DNA from: Galaxea fascicularis
Taxonomy: Eukaryota > Cnidaria > Anthozoa > Scleractinia > Euphylliidae
Assembly (NCBI GenBank): GCA_948470475.1
Contig: OX419339.1
Location: 16,087,363-16,151,362 of the forward strand
Length of the DNA stretch: 64,000 bases
Direction: 5' to 3'
Within the stretch, counting starts at the first letter, position 1. Each line of letters begins with the position of its first letter. Below the pieces are notes generated by a model that searched no databases, was not told the origin of the DNA, and was given only the letters and a program-made list of their open reading frames with translations. The translations under genes were made by a program, and so were the position numbers. Of this stretch, positions 1-11,660 are shown piece after piece.

Positions 1-864
1 CTTAACTTGCTCAGTGTTTTTGGTTGTTCTTATAAACGTCTCGTTTATCTTGGTTCCAGGGAAAAAAAAACTCTTGCTTTTGTCTTATGGACTAGTCTAC
101 GCTTTGTATGCTTTTTTCGGCAGAGTTTGGCATGTGGGCTACTTTCAGTCAATATTGTTTTTCTAACTTACTGGTGTCTTGGCGTATAAACAGCAAAACT
201 GCGCGCGCTGGACTTAGTTTCCCATCCTTTACCAAAAGCAAATCAAAATAAAAAATTACACTTAAATTTAAAACGGCAAATACTTCTTTTATTTGGTGCT
301 TTTAGGTTATATGCTGTACAATGAAAAAGAACTAACCCATTAACGAGCCTTCGGGAAATGTGCCTAGAAAGATCGTTGTCAATTTAGCCAAATGTGACAG
401 TGTGTTAACGAATTGAAGGCTTTAGTTGTCAAACTGTCAATCCATTTATTCAGCTTTATCTTATTGAATTTACACAAGAACCTGCAGGAGCCCATAAGGC
501 GCACAGGCGGACAGGAAAGTGAGGTGATAGGGCTGTAACAGAGAGATCAGCGACCTGAATAATTAGGCACTCGAAAAATTTTGGTTTTGCAATTATAAAC
601 AAGCTTAATTTCTGTGTATTGTTCTTCACACTGAGTCTCGTAACTAGCACTGTTCTCAGCTCCATCCTTTTATAAAAATTATGCGCTACAACACCACCGT
701 TTGCCCATGTACGTTTTTCACTTCGTTACAGTAAAACCACGAATTTTTCTTCCGGCACAGTCTCAAAACGTTTTGCTCCTTCCGGGACCGATGCAACTAA
801 GTTGATTATCATTTTCGTGGTGCTTCATTCGTTCACAGAGGAAATATGATCAATTTCTAAGCGT
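1..864. other. Intergenic, no gene recognised
   Basis: This is AT-rich sequence downstream of the minus-strand family gene at 865-1455 and should contain its 3' UTR. Short open frames on both strands have no recognisable motif, start context or composition that supports coding. No inverted repeat or element end was found. Confidence 0.5.
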
Positions 865-1455
865 TTATCCGTAAACCTGTGAGCCAAACAGACTCAGCCA
901 TGACTGTACCAGAGGATCATCGTTTGAGGTTTTCTCGTCCTGAACGCTTTTTCTCAGTTTTAATTCCTTGCAAACTGCATTAGACTCCAGTTCAGTTCGC
1001 AAAAGCAAGTGATTGTCTTTAAAGAATTCGGGAAAAAAGAGTTCCACCTCGGACATACTTGAATTTTGACTACCGCTTGGCTTGAATGGAGAGGACTCGC
1101 TTGAGCTTCTAATAACTGGCGCAGGTGTTATTGATACTCTCTCCTTTTCCCGCCAATGCGACGGTGCGATTGAGAAAGTATGCGGCCGGTGCGATGCGTG
1201 GGTGAAAGCAATTCTCTTTTCGCTGGGGTCTTTGTAAATAGCAGTAGTCAAAAGGTCCGTCGACGTGTTTCTTGAAGGTTTCCCACACTGCTGGTTTTTG
1301 TCGCTACAGGCTTTACAAACATCAGATATTTTGAAATTGGAGTCTTCCGCCACACTATTATCATGTTCTTCTAGATTTTCAACTATTTCCATTATGGTGT
1401 TTAGTCGTCTTGAGCGAGCAGAGGAGTTCTCGGCGATTTTCAACGTCTCTTGCAT
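865..1455 (-). CDS. FPDFF-motif family protein, copy A (196 aa)
   Basis: Single-exon open frame with ATG at 1455. The product is a polar, Ser/Lys/Glu-rich protein with no signal peptide or membrane segment, so a cytosolic or nuclear place is likely. It shares three short motifs with other genes in this window: LNTIME at residues 18-23 after a basic patch (RSRR), FFPEFF at 140-145, and WLSLFG at 186-191, five residues before the end. The stretch between motifs is low complexity and not conserved with the paralogues, as expected for a disordered protein that carries short linear motifs. It is the longest of the eight copies and lies apart from the others, facing away from copy B. The function is unknown. 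The shared motif order argues strongly that the frame is real. A spliced upstream exon cannot be excluded. Confidence 0.75.
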   Translation of the reverse strand: MQETLKIAENSSARSRRLNTIMEIVENLEEHDNSVAEDSNFKISDVCKACSDKNQQCGKPSRNTSTDLLTTAIYKDPSEKRIAFTHASHRPHTFSIAPSHWREKERVSITPAPVIRSSSESSPFKPSGSQNSSMSEVELFFPEFFKDNHLLLRTELESNAVCKELKLRKSVQDEKTSNDDPLVQSWLSLFGSQVYG

Positions 1456-1710
1456 TTTGCCGTCTGTTGTCCTAATCTGCAGTGGCGAAGAATAGTGCGA
1501 TATTTATTGTGGCTGCGGATGATATTCCAAATGAACAAAAGGGCCCGTTGCCACGGTCTTTATCTTCTAGAAAGCCTTCTTATTTATAAATTGAAATTTA
1601 TTATTCATTGCCTAGCAACTACAAACACAGGATACAATTTGTAGTATCAGCTGGAATCTAAAAATAGCCATTGACAACGTTCAGTTAGCCTTTTAAGGTA
1701 TATAAACTAA
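1456..1710 (-). promoter_or_regulatory. Putative promoter of copy A
   Basis: On the minus strand a TATA-like stretch (TTTATAAATA) lies at 1581-1590, about 126 nt before the ATG. Transcription would start near 1555 and leave a 5' UTR of about 100 nt. A second TATA-like string, TATATAAA, sits near 1700. Which of the two is used cannot be told from sequence. Confidence 0.4.
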
Positions 1711-4700
1711 AGCCAGCTGAACATATTGTGTTTTTATGCTAATTGAAACGTTTTAACTCCAAGAGTTGTCGCTTCCTAAAAGATGTCTTTCTTTGAATTT
1801 GCAAAAATTAATAAATTTAATTTAAATGGTTTCCTTGCGTAAGTAAGAATAAGTGTTCGAAACTGAAGTTCCAGATCGGCATACTCGAGAAAACTGAATT
1901 TGATTCGTACTGTAGTGCATGTTGTTGATCTGCTGATAAGTCTTTACGGCCACCTATCCATTACAACGATGATCCTTTAGTTTACAATATTTTGCCAATG
2001 CAATGTAACTTTTGGCGTTAATTTTTAGATTTGGAGTACATTTATTGGGTTGTAGTGTCAACTGGAACGAAAGTTTTGTTCTTCTGTCCAGCCATAAGTC
2101 CTCGTTCACTTTAATTTTTTATTATTTATTTATTTATCAACGTTCACTATGCATATTTTGTATGGAGTATTTTTCTGGCGAATCTATCATTTAACTAAAC
2201 TGAGAATAAATAGCTTATGTTTTTTAGTTTTGATCTACCTCAACACCTGCTGAACATCTAACATAGACTATAGATCTGGCAAGCACTGGTCCTTTTTCCC
2301 TATAAAAGTAGATCGGATGAGAACGAGACCTTACACAATTCTTATAAATATTCTGTATTAGTACAACACTGACCAAATACAGCTTAAATCGTAATGACGT
2401 ACACATATTAAACAAACATTGACGAACTACAAAAAGAAACCTTTTATGAGTTTGAATGGGAATCAGTGAATTCTTGCGAACACTTGCAACTGACCATCTA
2501 GCGACTTACTGTATATTCATGCACATAGAATACAAAGGCTGTTAAGTTGTCAGTTGTTACACTTCCCTACTCGGTCCAGCTCGAGTCATTTTCAATGGGC
2601 TCTAGTAAGTTGGAAAGCTTGTTTTTCATATAAGTGGTGAGTTACTAGTGAAAGTAGGTGTCTAATTTGTATCCTGAATCATTAATTTCCTGAACTCATA
2701 TTTCTGGAGGAACATGCGCTAACATTATGGCAAGGAAAAAATAAAAATTGATTGGTTGAGCAATCAAAAAATTAACATTATCGTCGCTTAAATTTTCCAG
2801 GGTGACCATTAATAAATCTGACCACATAGAATATTGATAGTGAAGGGACCTTTTTTCAGTTCAAACTAAACGGGGTGATCAGTGTTGTGTACAATAAGTG
2901 TATGAAACTACGGATATTTAAATTCATTCATTTGAGGTATTTTATATTCTCTTTCGCTTAAACAATACATCAAAGCATTCCGTCTCCAAAACTAAACGAA
3001 ATTCTTTTGTTATGTTAGCTAATGCTGATTCAGTTTTGGTGCGGCTTGAGCTTTTGGTTAAGTGGGGCTTCAAAGAAAATCCATCATTTTGCTTTCAATC
3101 TACTGCTGGACCATATGCACTAGTTACACTCTCCTGTAATGTTGTTTATATATTATTATTGAATAAATTTTAGGGAGTAAAGGAGGAAAATAAGGGAGAA
3201 TTACAAAATGCGGAAAATTTCAGTCACGACTTTCACTGTAATGCACCAGTTTGGGAACTATCTGAGTGTTGTTTTTCTTTTAAGTTATTTTTATCAAAAA
3301 TGTTTGTTTAGCGTAGTTCTCTTAACCAGGTATTTGTTGTTTCATCCTGCAAAATGATTTCTATAAACTAACAACGCGGCTTACCCAAAAAGAACTGAAC
3401 AAACGACAGTTATTTAGAGCTCTTCAAAGGACGATCTGCCGGTGGGGATTTGATTGGATGGAATTCTTGGCCGCATTTGCCGGTAATAGAACTGAAAACA
3501 CCTTTCTAACAGTTGACAATAATATCAGCTAGAAGCATGAATTTACAGCTCTAGATCTCTTGATAACTTTCACCAGCTCTCAGAAGACGTTTACCCGCTA
3601 ATTCAACGTCGCGGAAATTGTAAAATCACAGAAGCATATTAAGCGAAACAACAACAAAAAAAAAAAAAAACACCGTGGTATTATTCAAGCGACACAGTTC
3701 AGCAATTTGTACATCTCTGAAATTAAAACGCAAACAGACGACGGAAAAGTGTGATTCGAACATTTTGGTTACGTATTTCAGACTTAAATAAAAAAACCCA
3801 TAAAAAACATCCTGCTTTAATTGTGGCACCCCTTTTGTGGCAACTTTACTGTCTTCCAGTTGTTCCCTAGCGGTCAACTTACTACCTTGCTTTCTCGAGA
3901 CTCGGAACATTATTTTATTTTACGAATCAAACGAAAATCTCGAGAAATTTAACTTAATATGAAGTGTCCTGGTAGTTGTTGTGTGAGAAGTAAAACTCAA
4001 ATCAAAGACTGGCTCTGCCAACACCTGAGAGTAAGAACATTATGTTTTTTTGTCAATCAAAAGAGAATCTCAGGAGGTTTAACTTGGAAAGCAGAGTTGT
4101 GAACAGTTTTAATGCACGGTAAAATTTACGTAGCTTTTTTTTCCTACGCAGTCAGTCCTACTTGATGAATAAATTTATAACTTGTCTGTTGTTGTCTTTG
4201 ATAAATGAAGTTAAGTGAAAGATTGTTGAGACTCTTTTGTGTCTTAAATATTTGATATTTGCCGACGAGAATGAACACAAAATCAAACTGCAAGATACGA
4301 CCTTTTGATGGTCAGTCAGTATCGAAAATAATCCTTTTACAGGCGCACTCTGTCAAACGGTTACATTTATCTCTGTCGGTGGAGCCATTTTTTAGGGTGT
4401 AAATGTACAAAGCTGGGATTCATTGTTTGCATTACGTTCCTTTTAAGGTCACACCCAGTTGATGATTATTCTAGATAATGAAGTCAAATGGAAAGATTTA
4501 AAACTGAAGTAGTTTCCTGAACAAAATAAAATCAATTTTTATTTTCAGTCGGTGAATTAACTTTCATGAAGTTTGCTTCTAATACATTGCGTGCATAGAA
4601 CTTCAACAGGAAGATATATTTCGCGATGAGTCGAGATGCTAAGCTGTGGAAACAGCTTTATCTTCGCGGCATCAAGTCTTTGAAATTAAGCCCTAGGTTT

Positions 4701-6255
4701 GAATAATCACGTATACCGGGACAACGAAATGGAATTTTCTGACCGTACCGTGTACATCCGCACGCCTTGATAACGATTTTCCTCTCTAGCACCTTACAAT
4801 ACAATATGGCCAAACTTACAAGGTTGCTACCTGAACCGAAAGAATACAATTACTGGATGACGAGAAACCCTTCAAAGCAACTATCACTGCCTACTGACGA
4901 GGTGTTGTTTTTCTTTTTATTGATTTATTGTCATTGACCATTTAGTTTTAGAAAAAAAAAAAAAATGTAACAATTTCAGTTAGGTTTCCGGCTTTTTCTA
5001 AAACAAAATATATAACATTCAGTCCAACTGTAATACAAATTGATGTGTAGTTTGACTCTGTAGTGGCTTTAAATCAAGACTGTTTTTTATTGTCGTTAAG
5101 TTATCAAAATAGTCGTGTTCAGTTAAGATAAATTAGACGCTTTCTTAAAATCTGTACGTATATCCTCTTATCTTATTCACTGTGGTTTTCTCACGAAAAT
5201 AGCCAACATCAGTTCCTGATATTTACTGAACGTGTGTATAAACTGTGACTAAGGGATTGTTTTTAGAAAACGACTCCAAATAAATACTCTCATTAGTGGT
5301 TGTGGGAGGACCACCTCTTCATTATCACGTACTCCTCCTTGAACTACCACTAACAACACTCAACAAGAACTCTAGAGAAACTCCCGAAACATTCCGGTCC
5401 TAGACTAAGACCACTTGCTCTGTTTTACCTTGCTTTTCATTTTTTTTATTTCACTCCAGCGAGCTCTTATATTGATGTTAAAACTGAGATATTTAAGATG
5501 CTCTCATTATCTTTCTGGATTGTTTATTATTCTCTAAGGGATTCAAAACACGAAGCATAATTGGAGAAGTAAACCCTGATTGTTAACCTTCTTTTGTGAG
5601 CCAGTTGAGGCGCAATTTAATCCTGTTTACTCAGCACAAACACAAACAGAAAAGCATTAAAACGACTAAAAAACAACAGCACACATCTAACTTTGCCCGC
5701 TTTAAATACGTTTTAAAGGGGCAACCCAGTTTTTTTTACAGATACTTTCCATCGACGATAGCTGCCTTTTGGACCGTTCACTAATAGAAGAAAAGAGGAA
5801 CGTGTTGGTTATAAACAGTCTCTCTCGTAACTAAACAAAAGCAATAGGTTTTCTTGTTTTTACGCAAATGACCAAGAATACATTGATATTCGGATTCGCT
5901 ATTGCACAAACATTGCGTATAGAATGACAGTGCTACAGAAAGATGTCACGTTCGATTCTGAAAAAAAAAACTTTAAACAGATATTTTTAGTAGTAACGGT
6001 TACAATTCATGTTATTATTTCTCCAGAACATCAGTTATCTGACGCTTGCAGATAAAGATATTCATTTGAAACCGGCGCAAAGTATATTGTCCGTCGTAAT
6101 TAAATCCCAAATCCAATTCTTTGAGTTTTCCTTCCTTGGTAAATACAAATGGTCACATTTTTTTTTAATCAATCGGCTTTCGTACCTATGAATAAGCTTT
6201 AATGCGCATGTAAGTCATTTCCATGGTTTTGAGACCTACTGTCAGGTGTTTGGAA
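1711..6255. other. Long intergenic stretch, no gene seen
   Basis: About 4.5 kb of AT-rich sequence. It holds homopolymer A runs near 3658-3671 and 4951-4964 and a weak hairpin near 5294-5355 (TTAGTGGTTGTGGGAGG against a partial complement). Two loosely similar segments near 3919 and 4047 share AATCTCxxGA and TTTAACTT. None of the short open frames resembles a known domain or the family genes. Confidence 0.5.
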
Positions 6256-6257
6256 TA

Positions 6258-6427
6258 GGCCATTTCCGAGTTCATGTCTGTCTCCTCTTCAAAGCGAGTC
6301 TAAGTGCGAATTTTTTGTTATGAAAATTAGTTTTCATTCATATGTAAAGTAGAACTAATTACCATCACAAAAACTTCGCACTTAGACTGGTTTTGAAGAG
6401 GAGGCAGACATGAACTCGGAAATGGCC
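6258..6427. mobile_element. Palindromic MITE with TA target duplication
   Basis: A 170-bp element with terminal inverted repeats of about 54 bp. The left arm runs 6258-6311 and begins GGCCATTTCCGAGTTC; the right arm runs about 6374-6427. Both ends are bounded by TA. An AT-rich loop lies between the arms and no coding is possible. TA duplications fit a Tc1/mariner-type non-autonomous element, but the family assignment is inference. Confidence 0.85.
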
Positions 6428-6745
6428 TATTCTCTTTACTAACCGAAGCACGTCTTGTTGTCTTTTACTACACTCTTATCTTTTTATAAAAGTATATTTT
6501 ATAAGAATATCGAGGCTTAAATTTGCTAAATTTTAAGAGTATTTTAAGAATAGACCTCGGAGGCTGAGATTTGGAAAAAAATCTAATTTTATATACCATT
6601 ATATGTTCAATGCCAATAACATTTCTGCAAGAATTTAATGATTTTTCATACCAGGCTTTATTGGCTGCAGTCAGGCTCAACTGAACGGAAATGTGGCTGT
6701 AATCTAAGAATATACACAAGAATATTTTCAGCCTAAAAAAGACAA

Positions 6746-7487
6746 TGGTAGTCTTTACACTAGGGGAAAATTAAACTTAGGAATAGTTCAAGTCAAGTAA
6801 ATTTTTGATGCTTCAAGTAAATGGTACTCTTTTACACTAGGCTGTTAAGTAAGACTTACTTTACCAAAATATGTGTGTGAAGGCCTAAGTAAAATCTCAA
6901 GTCCCTTTACTTTACATCTCATTAAAGTCGGAAAGTTGAAACGATTCAAGAAAGTTTCAAGTGACTTGAAAACCATCCATCCAACTTGCGGTTTCTTGAG
7001 CTTTGAGGCGGGCGAAGAATGTCAGTCATTCTTAATTAATTGCCTGGGAAAATAAACTTAAGTTATCTCTGAAGGAAAAAACATCACTTGTGTGTGAAGC
7101 GTCAAGTCTCAAACATTAACTTGAAGCATCAAAAATTTACTTGACTTGAAATATTCCTAAGTTCAATTTTCTTCCAGTGTTAAGACTACCAATGTTCGTG
7201 ACTTGACGCTTCACACACGTGATGTTTTTTGCTTCGATTCAAAGATAACTTAAGTTTATTTTCCCGGGCAGTTAATTAAGAATGACTGACATTCTTCGCC
7301 CGCCTCAAAGCTCAATAAATCGCAAGTTGGCTTAGTCGGTTGTAAGGATGGTTTTCAAGTTACTTGAAAGTTTCTTGAATCGTTTCAACTTTCCGACTTT
7401 AATGAGATGCAAAGTAATGGGACTTTTGGTAAAGTAAAACTTAGCAGCTCTTAAGTCTTACTTAACAGCCTAGTGTAAAGACTACCA
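6746..7487. mobile_element. Compound fold-back element (nested inverted repeats)
   Basis: A 742-bp structure bounded by TGGTAGTCTTTACACTAGG at 6746-6764 and its complement at 7469-7487. The same terminal motif appears twice more inside, at 6822-6841 in the forward sense and at 7174-7191 in the reverse. Two fold-back pairs result: an outer-left arm (6746-6821) that matches 7120-7191 inverted, and a long arm (6835-7085) that matches 7218-7475 inverted. The terminal CACTAG resembles CACTA-type ends, but no clear target duplication is visible. It is non-coding; the open frames inside are by-products of the repeats. Confidence 0.75.
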
Positions 7488-8655
7488 ATATTCATATATA
7501 AAAAATGAGTGTACTTAGAAGATGCATCGATTTATTGAGTAGAAACTGGGCGGGGCTTTTGTAAGAGAAAATTTCTTGTCGTGTTCAATGTAAACGTTTT
7601 ATATGGTGCGAATCACGTGTCCGGAGTTATTTCAATCTGTTTAATTAAACTTTGCTGTCCCTTTGTATCAGTCTTACGACGGTAATGAATCGTGATCAAA
7701 AATTTCGATTTATTAAAATGGTTTTGTCAAAAAGGCCGCGTTTCCGTACGTAGGAGTTTGTTTACTACAGCGTAGTAAACAATGCCATGAATGGAAATGG
7801 CTGCAGTCAGGATAAGCAACAGATCTATGGCCAAGAAACAAGTTCCTCTAAAACCAAACAATACCGAAGACTAAAACGAAAACCGTCTCTAAGGTAGCCT
7901 TGGATAGAAATTTTTCAGCTGAGATTACTTTTCACTAGTTTTCAGTTCTTGATAGGATTTGTTTGCTATCTTATGATTTTTGCATTATGTCAAGAAGACA
8001 TTCATACGTGCTCGTGGGATATCTGAAGAGAATCCACTAAGTCACAGACTATATGTAATATATATTTGTGTCTGTCGTCAAATATTTTAAAGTGCTAGTG
8101 CTACACAGAAGGAAAAAAACCGATTCTTTCAGATTTTAATTCATTTCGTGCCTTACATCACGGCATACAACACTGTGCTTAGGCTGTGATTTTCGTGATT
8201 TTCCTCGGAAAGAGGAGGACCTTTTCGTGTTTTTAACCACAGATTTCCGGAAACCATTTGCATCCCTTGCGTAAGTAATTTTTCACTATGAATAAGCATT
8301 GTCAGGCGCTCATCCACGATCTCTGATTTCCTGGTTACTGGCTGTCCAAATAAAGAACAGAAACGTCATGTTGTTTACGTTTTTTTTGTAAAAACGAATC
8401 TGGCCCCGAGTGAGCGTGCTATTGCGCACAGTCAGGTTAGCAGAGCCGTGTTGTTAGCGCTATAAATAAGCAGCACGTTGAAAATGGGTTCATTATTTAT
8501 TGTGGATGTGAAGATAGCGCGGAAATGTAGTAACAATCTCTGTATTTACAAATGTCTTTTCTGTTTGTTCAAAGTACGTCAGTGCTGTGGCCGCTCGTTT
8601 AATTGGCTGCCACGCGCTCATTCGGAGAATATTTATCATTAATGTAATCAGGTGG
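7488..8655. other. Intergenic, no gene seen
   Basis: AT-rich sequence upstream of copy B. No inverted repeat, element end or plausible coding frame stands out. The distal part may hold regulatory sequence for copy B. A TATA-like string (TATAAATAAG) lies near 8460 but is farther from the gene than the better match at 8661. Confidence 0.45.
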
Positions 8656-8660
8656 TTCTC

Positions 8661-8692
8661 TATATAAGAACATAATCTTTTGACCCGAGGCT
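8661..8692 (+). promoter_or_regulatory. Putative TATA box and start region of copy B
   Basis: TATATAAGAA at 8661-8670, preceded by CTC, is a strong TATA match. Transcription would begin near 8690 and leave a 5' UTR of about 155 nt before the ATG at 8847. The same TATATAA core precedes copies C, D and H. Confidence 0.55.
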
Positions 8693-8846
8693 TAAAAAGA
8701 CCACTTGAGTTTGGCTTTGTCGAATACATCGTCAGTCTCTAGCGTTTGTAAATTGTAAATTATCACAATCTGGATTTGTTTTCGACGTTTTGTAGCTGTT
8801 CACTTAAATTTGGATCAGTTTAGCTCAGAACCGGCAAGTAACTAGG

Positions 8847-9347
8847 ATGTGTCCATTTACTGGGTCTCAACACAGAGGCTACTCCCCAAGCCGCTCTGCT
8901 ACGCGGTCATATTGTAGGCGATTGCCGACCATTTTCGAAGCCACGGACGTTGAGATGGCCAGGGAGAGCGACGCTAACGAGGAGGATAAAGAACTTGAGC
9001 GAAAAGAAACCGATACAGAGAAACTACTGGGAAAGAGATTGTTAACACCACCACTGAAAACGAGCCAAAAGTCTAAAACTGTAAGACAAAGATGCAAAGT
9101 GTCCTCTAGAGAGCCTAGCACCACTGAAACAAACGTACCACAGTTGCAGGAAGTTCAAGACGAGTGGTGTTACTTCTTAAGAACACCTTACGCAGACTTT
9201 TTTCCTGAGAACATAACTGGATCGATTCTAGATGCAGGTTTTTTATCACTTACAAGCTCTAAGAAGAAACAGATTAAATCAACACAAACGGATCCGGATG
9301 CTCATCGACTCAGCGAAATTGCTGCCTGGTTGGAATTCTTTGGATAA
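8847..9347 (+). CDS. FPDFF-motif family protein, copy B (166 aa)
   Basis: Single exon, ATG at 8847, TAA at 9345-9347. The motifs come in the family order: RRLPTIFE at residues 24-31, DFFP at 117-120 (here YADFFPEN), and a terminal WLEFFG at 161-166 that is the very C-terminus. After the core it shares the string SILD with copy D, which marks these two as a closer pair. The middle is rich in Glu, Lys and Thr with basic clusters such as KKKQ near residue 140. No signal peptide, transmembrane segment or enzyme motif is present. A polyadenylation signal AATAAA lies at 9579-9584. The function is unknown. The exact C-terminal match to copy D (WLxFFG followed at once by the stop) is strong evidence for the frame and the end. 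Confidence 0.8.
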   Translation: MCPFTGSQHRGYSPSRSATRSYCRRLPTIFEATDVEMARESDANEEDKELERKETDTEKLLGKRLLTPPLKTSQKSKTVRQRCKVSSREPSTTETNVPQLQEVQDEWCYFLRTPYADFFPENITGSILDAGFLSLTSSKKKQIKSTQTDPDAHRLSEIAAWLEFFG

Positions 9348-10157
9348 ACCAAAATTCGTCACGAGCTGCAACGTATCAAAATTTGCTTCAATCACCAAAT
9401 GTAACGGCTAACACACCTAGTGGAAAAACCGAGTGATGAAGAAGTAAGACCAAAGGTCTGTCTAAAACTCTCCCAACTGCAATTTGTTGAAACAACGACA
9501 ACAACAAAACAAAGAAATTGATTGAAAGTTGAATGTTTGTTGTTCCTACAGTAAGTACAATTTTGAAAAGAACGTTCAAATAAAACCCCACTGGCATAAA
9601 CTGCAGTCTGTACACAATATAAATAGAAAAGAAATTTCGGCAATTTCCCATTTTTATGGTGTTACTGGAGTCAATTTAATACGTTTTCTCTGCATTTTTT
9701 GTGTCATTGAGGCATAACTGCCAAAACCATTTTCGACAAGGTCAGTTTTCTTGATTTCTAGCTGGAGCTTAGATTGCTACCTTGTCCAAAGTCTAAACAC
9801 AGTGTTAAGCCTAACTGCATGTGAGAGCTGAAGGCGGACTTTCGTTTATCTTCAGTAAAAGTTCCTTTGAAAATCAGCATTAAAGTTCAAAGACGTCGGT
9901 GCGACTGGTTACGTGATCTTTCCTCAAGTGGATAAATTCAATGGCATTTTATGCCATTAGGTCGCCGTGGCTGTAGATCAAAGGGTCATAATAAAACGTC
10001 TTATATACGTGGAAGTTTGCATACATCCTGTGACAGTTTTACAGACACGTGTGAATGCTGGGAGAGCGTCGACTTAGACATAAGATACAGCTGAGATCGG
10101 ATGGCTTGCGGACATTTGACAGTAATCGGAGACAAAACTCTGATCATGAAAGTCGTT
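9348..10157. other. 3' region of copy B and intergenic sequence
   Basis: The first 240 bases probably hold the 3' UTR of copy B, ending after AATAAA at 9579. The rest is AT-rich and shows no coding frame or element end before the MITE at 10158. Confidence 0.45.
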
Positions 10158-10540
10158 TTTAAAGGAGCTATGTCACGACGATTTTGTGGTTTTGGATCAA
10201 TTCTTTCCAAAAACCGTTACTTATTTTTACAAACAATGTTCCTGATAAACTATGAGGTGGATATCAAATTAATTTTATCAAAGAGAGCAACCCATAATAA
10301 GGTTTTTGTTGTTTTTTGTCGAGATAGCATCAAAACTTGAAAAAGTTGGCCCAACCTTTTCAAGTTTCAATCCATTTCCATCCTTGCCGCATTGGTAGCA
10401 TCAGACGACATGAAACAGTTTTAGTGTCATAACAGTCTTAAATAATAAAACCAGACCATTATTTTTGGATCTCAATTGACCGCAAGACATATTTTGAGCT
10501 TTAAAAATATGCTAAAATAGCGTGACGTAGCTCCTTTAAA
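10158..10540. mobile_element. MITE with TTTAAAGGAGCTA termini
   Basis: A 383-bp element with inverted termini. The left end TTTAAAGGAGCTATGTCACG at 10158-10177 is matched by the complement at 10521-10540 with one change. The interior is AT-rich without a credible frame. The target duplication is unclear because the ends are themselves TTTAAA. Confidence 0.7.
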
Positions 10541-10707
10541 TATTTACTCACCGGTTAATATTTCCCCGCCGATAACATTATGCAAAAGATCGTGCTCATT
10601 CAATAGGGAATATAAGTAACAGTGTCGAAACGCATTGAACTTGTTATTATGGCGTAAAAAGTGTAATATATAATAAAAATGTACATTTGTCACCGAATCG
10701 TCACTAA

Positions 10708-11017
10708 GGGGCGAACCATTTGACTTTTGAGGTGGGGGGGGGGGGGGGGGGGGAGGTGTTGGAAGATTTCTCAGTGGCAAGAACTTTTTTCCCAACTGAC
10801 CAACAAGGAAAATATTTTTTTCAATCGAAAAGCAGCGCAATGATTTTTTTATGATTTGCAAGAATCTTTTTTGGCTGCACAATGCATGCATGAATTTTTT
10901 TTCATCAGACGTGGCCATGCATGGATTTTTTTCTTTGTTTGGGAGGCTGCAGGAATTTTTTTATCAAAATCTTTCAACCCCCCCCCCCCCCGCCTCAAAA
11001 GTCAAATGGTTCGCCCC
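10708..11017. mobile_element. Harbinger-like MITE with poly-G/poly-C arms
   Basis: A 310-bp element with termini beginning GGGGCGAACCATTTGAC at 10708 and the complement ending at 11017. Both ends are followed by a long homopolymer, G on the left (about 10734-10752) and C on the right (about 10978-10991). The flanking TAA at 10705-10707 and 11018-11020 is a 3-bp target duplication. TAA/TTA duplications and GGG termini fit PIF/Harbinger elements. It is non-coding. Confidence 0.8.
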
Positions 11018-11263
11018 TAAGTAGTGATTCCTTTTTCAACGTCACTTCTGGATTTTGTTGTGTCATTCTTGTTTGTTTGTTTCTGATATCGCGGCCTTTT
11101 AGTTAATTTTCACAGCAGCAAAAGAGCAGTTAATCCTCGGCTTTGCTCGTCGTATTTCTGTCGGCAAAGGTTAGATGGTTATTTCAGTCAATTTGCAAAA
11201 ACTAGAGGACCGTTCGATTTGACGAAGGTGCTCCAACCAGGATCGAGCAAATACATACATAAT

Positions 11264-11560
11264 GGACCCTTGTCCAAAATGGCGGCCGAAAATTCAAATA
11301 AGTTAAAATTAAAAAAGAGTGATAGCAGCACTAGAAAGAACACCTTAACTTTAGTAACCCTGCAAAGTTTCAGCATATTAGGTGTAATATCAGCTGAGAA
11401 AATGTAAATTGAAAAATGAAAAATTCACAGACGTTTGTATGACTGGGGGTACACGCCATACCCCGAGTCATACAAACGTCTGTAAATGTATCAGTTTTCC
11501 ATTCAGTTCAATTTTAGCTCATGCAAATCCGATCCATTTCCGCCATTTTGGAGAAGGGTC
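11264..11560. mobile_element. MITE with a strong central hairpin
   Basis: The termini GGACCCTTGTCCAAAATGGC (from 11264) and the complement ending at 11560 form about 22-bp inverted repeats with one or two changes; weaker pairing continues outward over ACATA. The centre holds a second, tighter hairpin listed separately. No coding frame. Confidence 0.65.
11427..11483. repeat. 25-bp hairpin inside the MITE
   Basis: The left arm 11427-11451 begins ACAGACGTTTGTATGACT. The right arm 11459-11483 is its reverse complement with a single change, and the loop is about 7 bases (CACGCCA). The stem is much more perfect than the outer termini of the enclosing MITE, so it may be a separate, younger insertion or a maintained structure. 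Confidence 0.7.
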
Positions 11561-11660
11561 TTTTTATGTAAGTATCAAATTATTTATTCTCTAGGCCTTT
11601 GATATAGTGAGTTAAGGTCTTTTCTGCTCTCTACGTCACTTGGTCACTCATTCACGTCCC

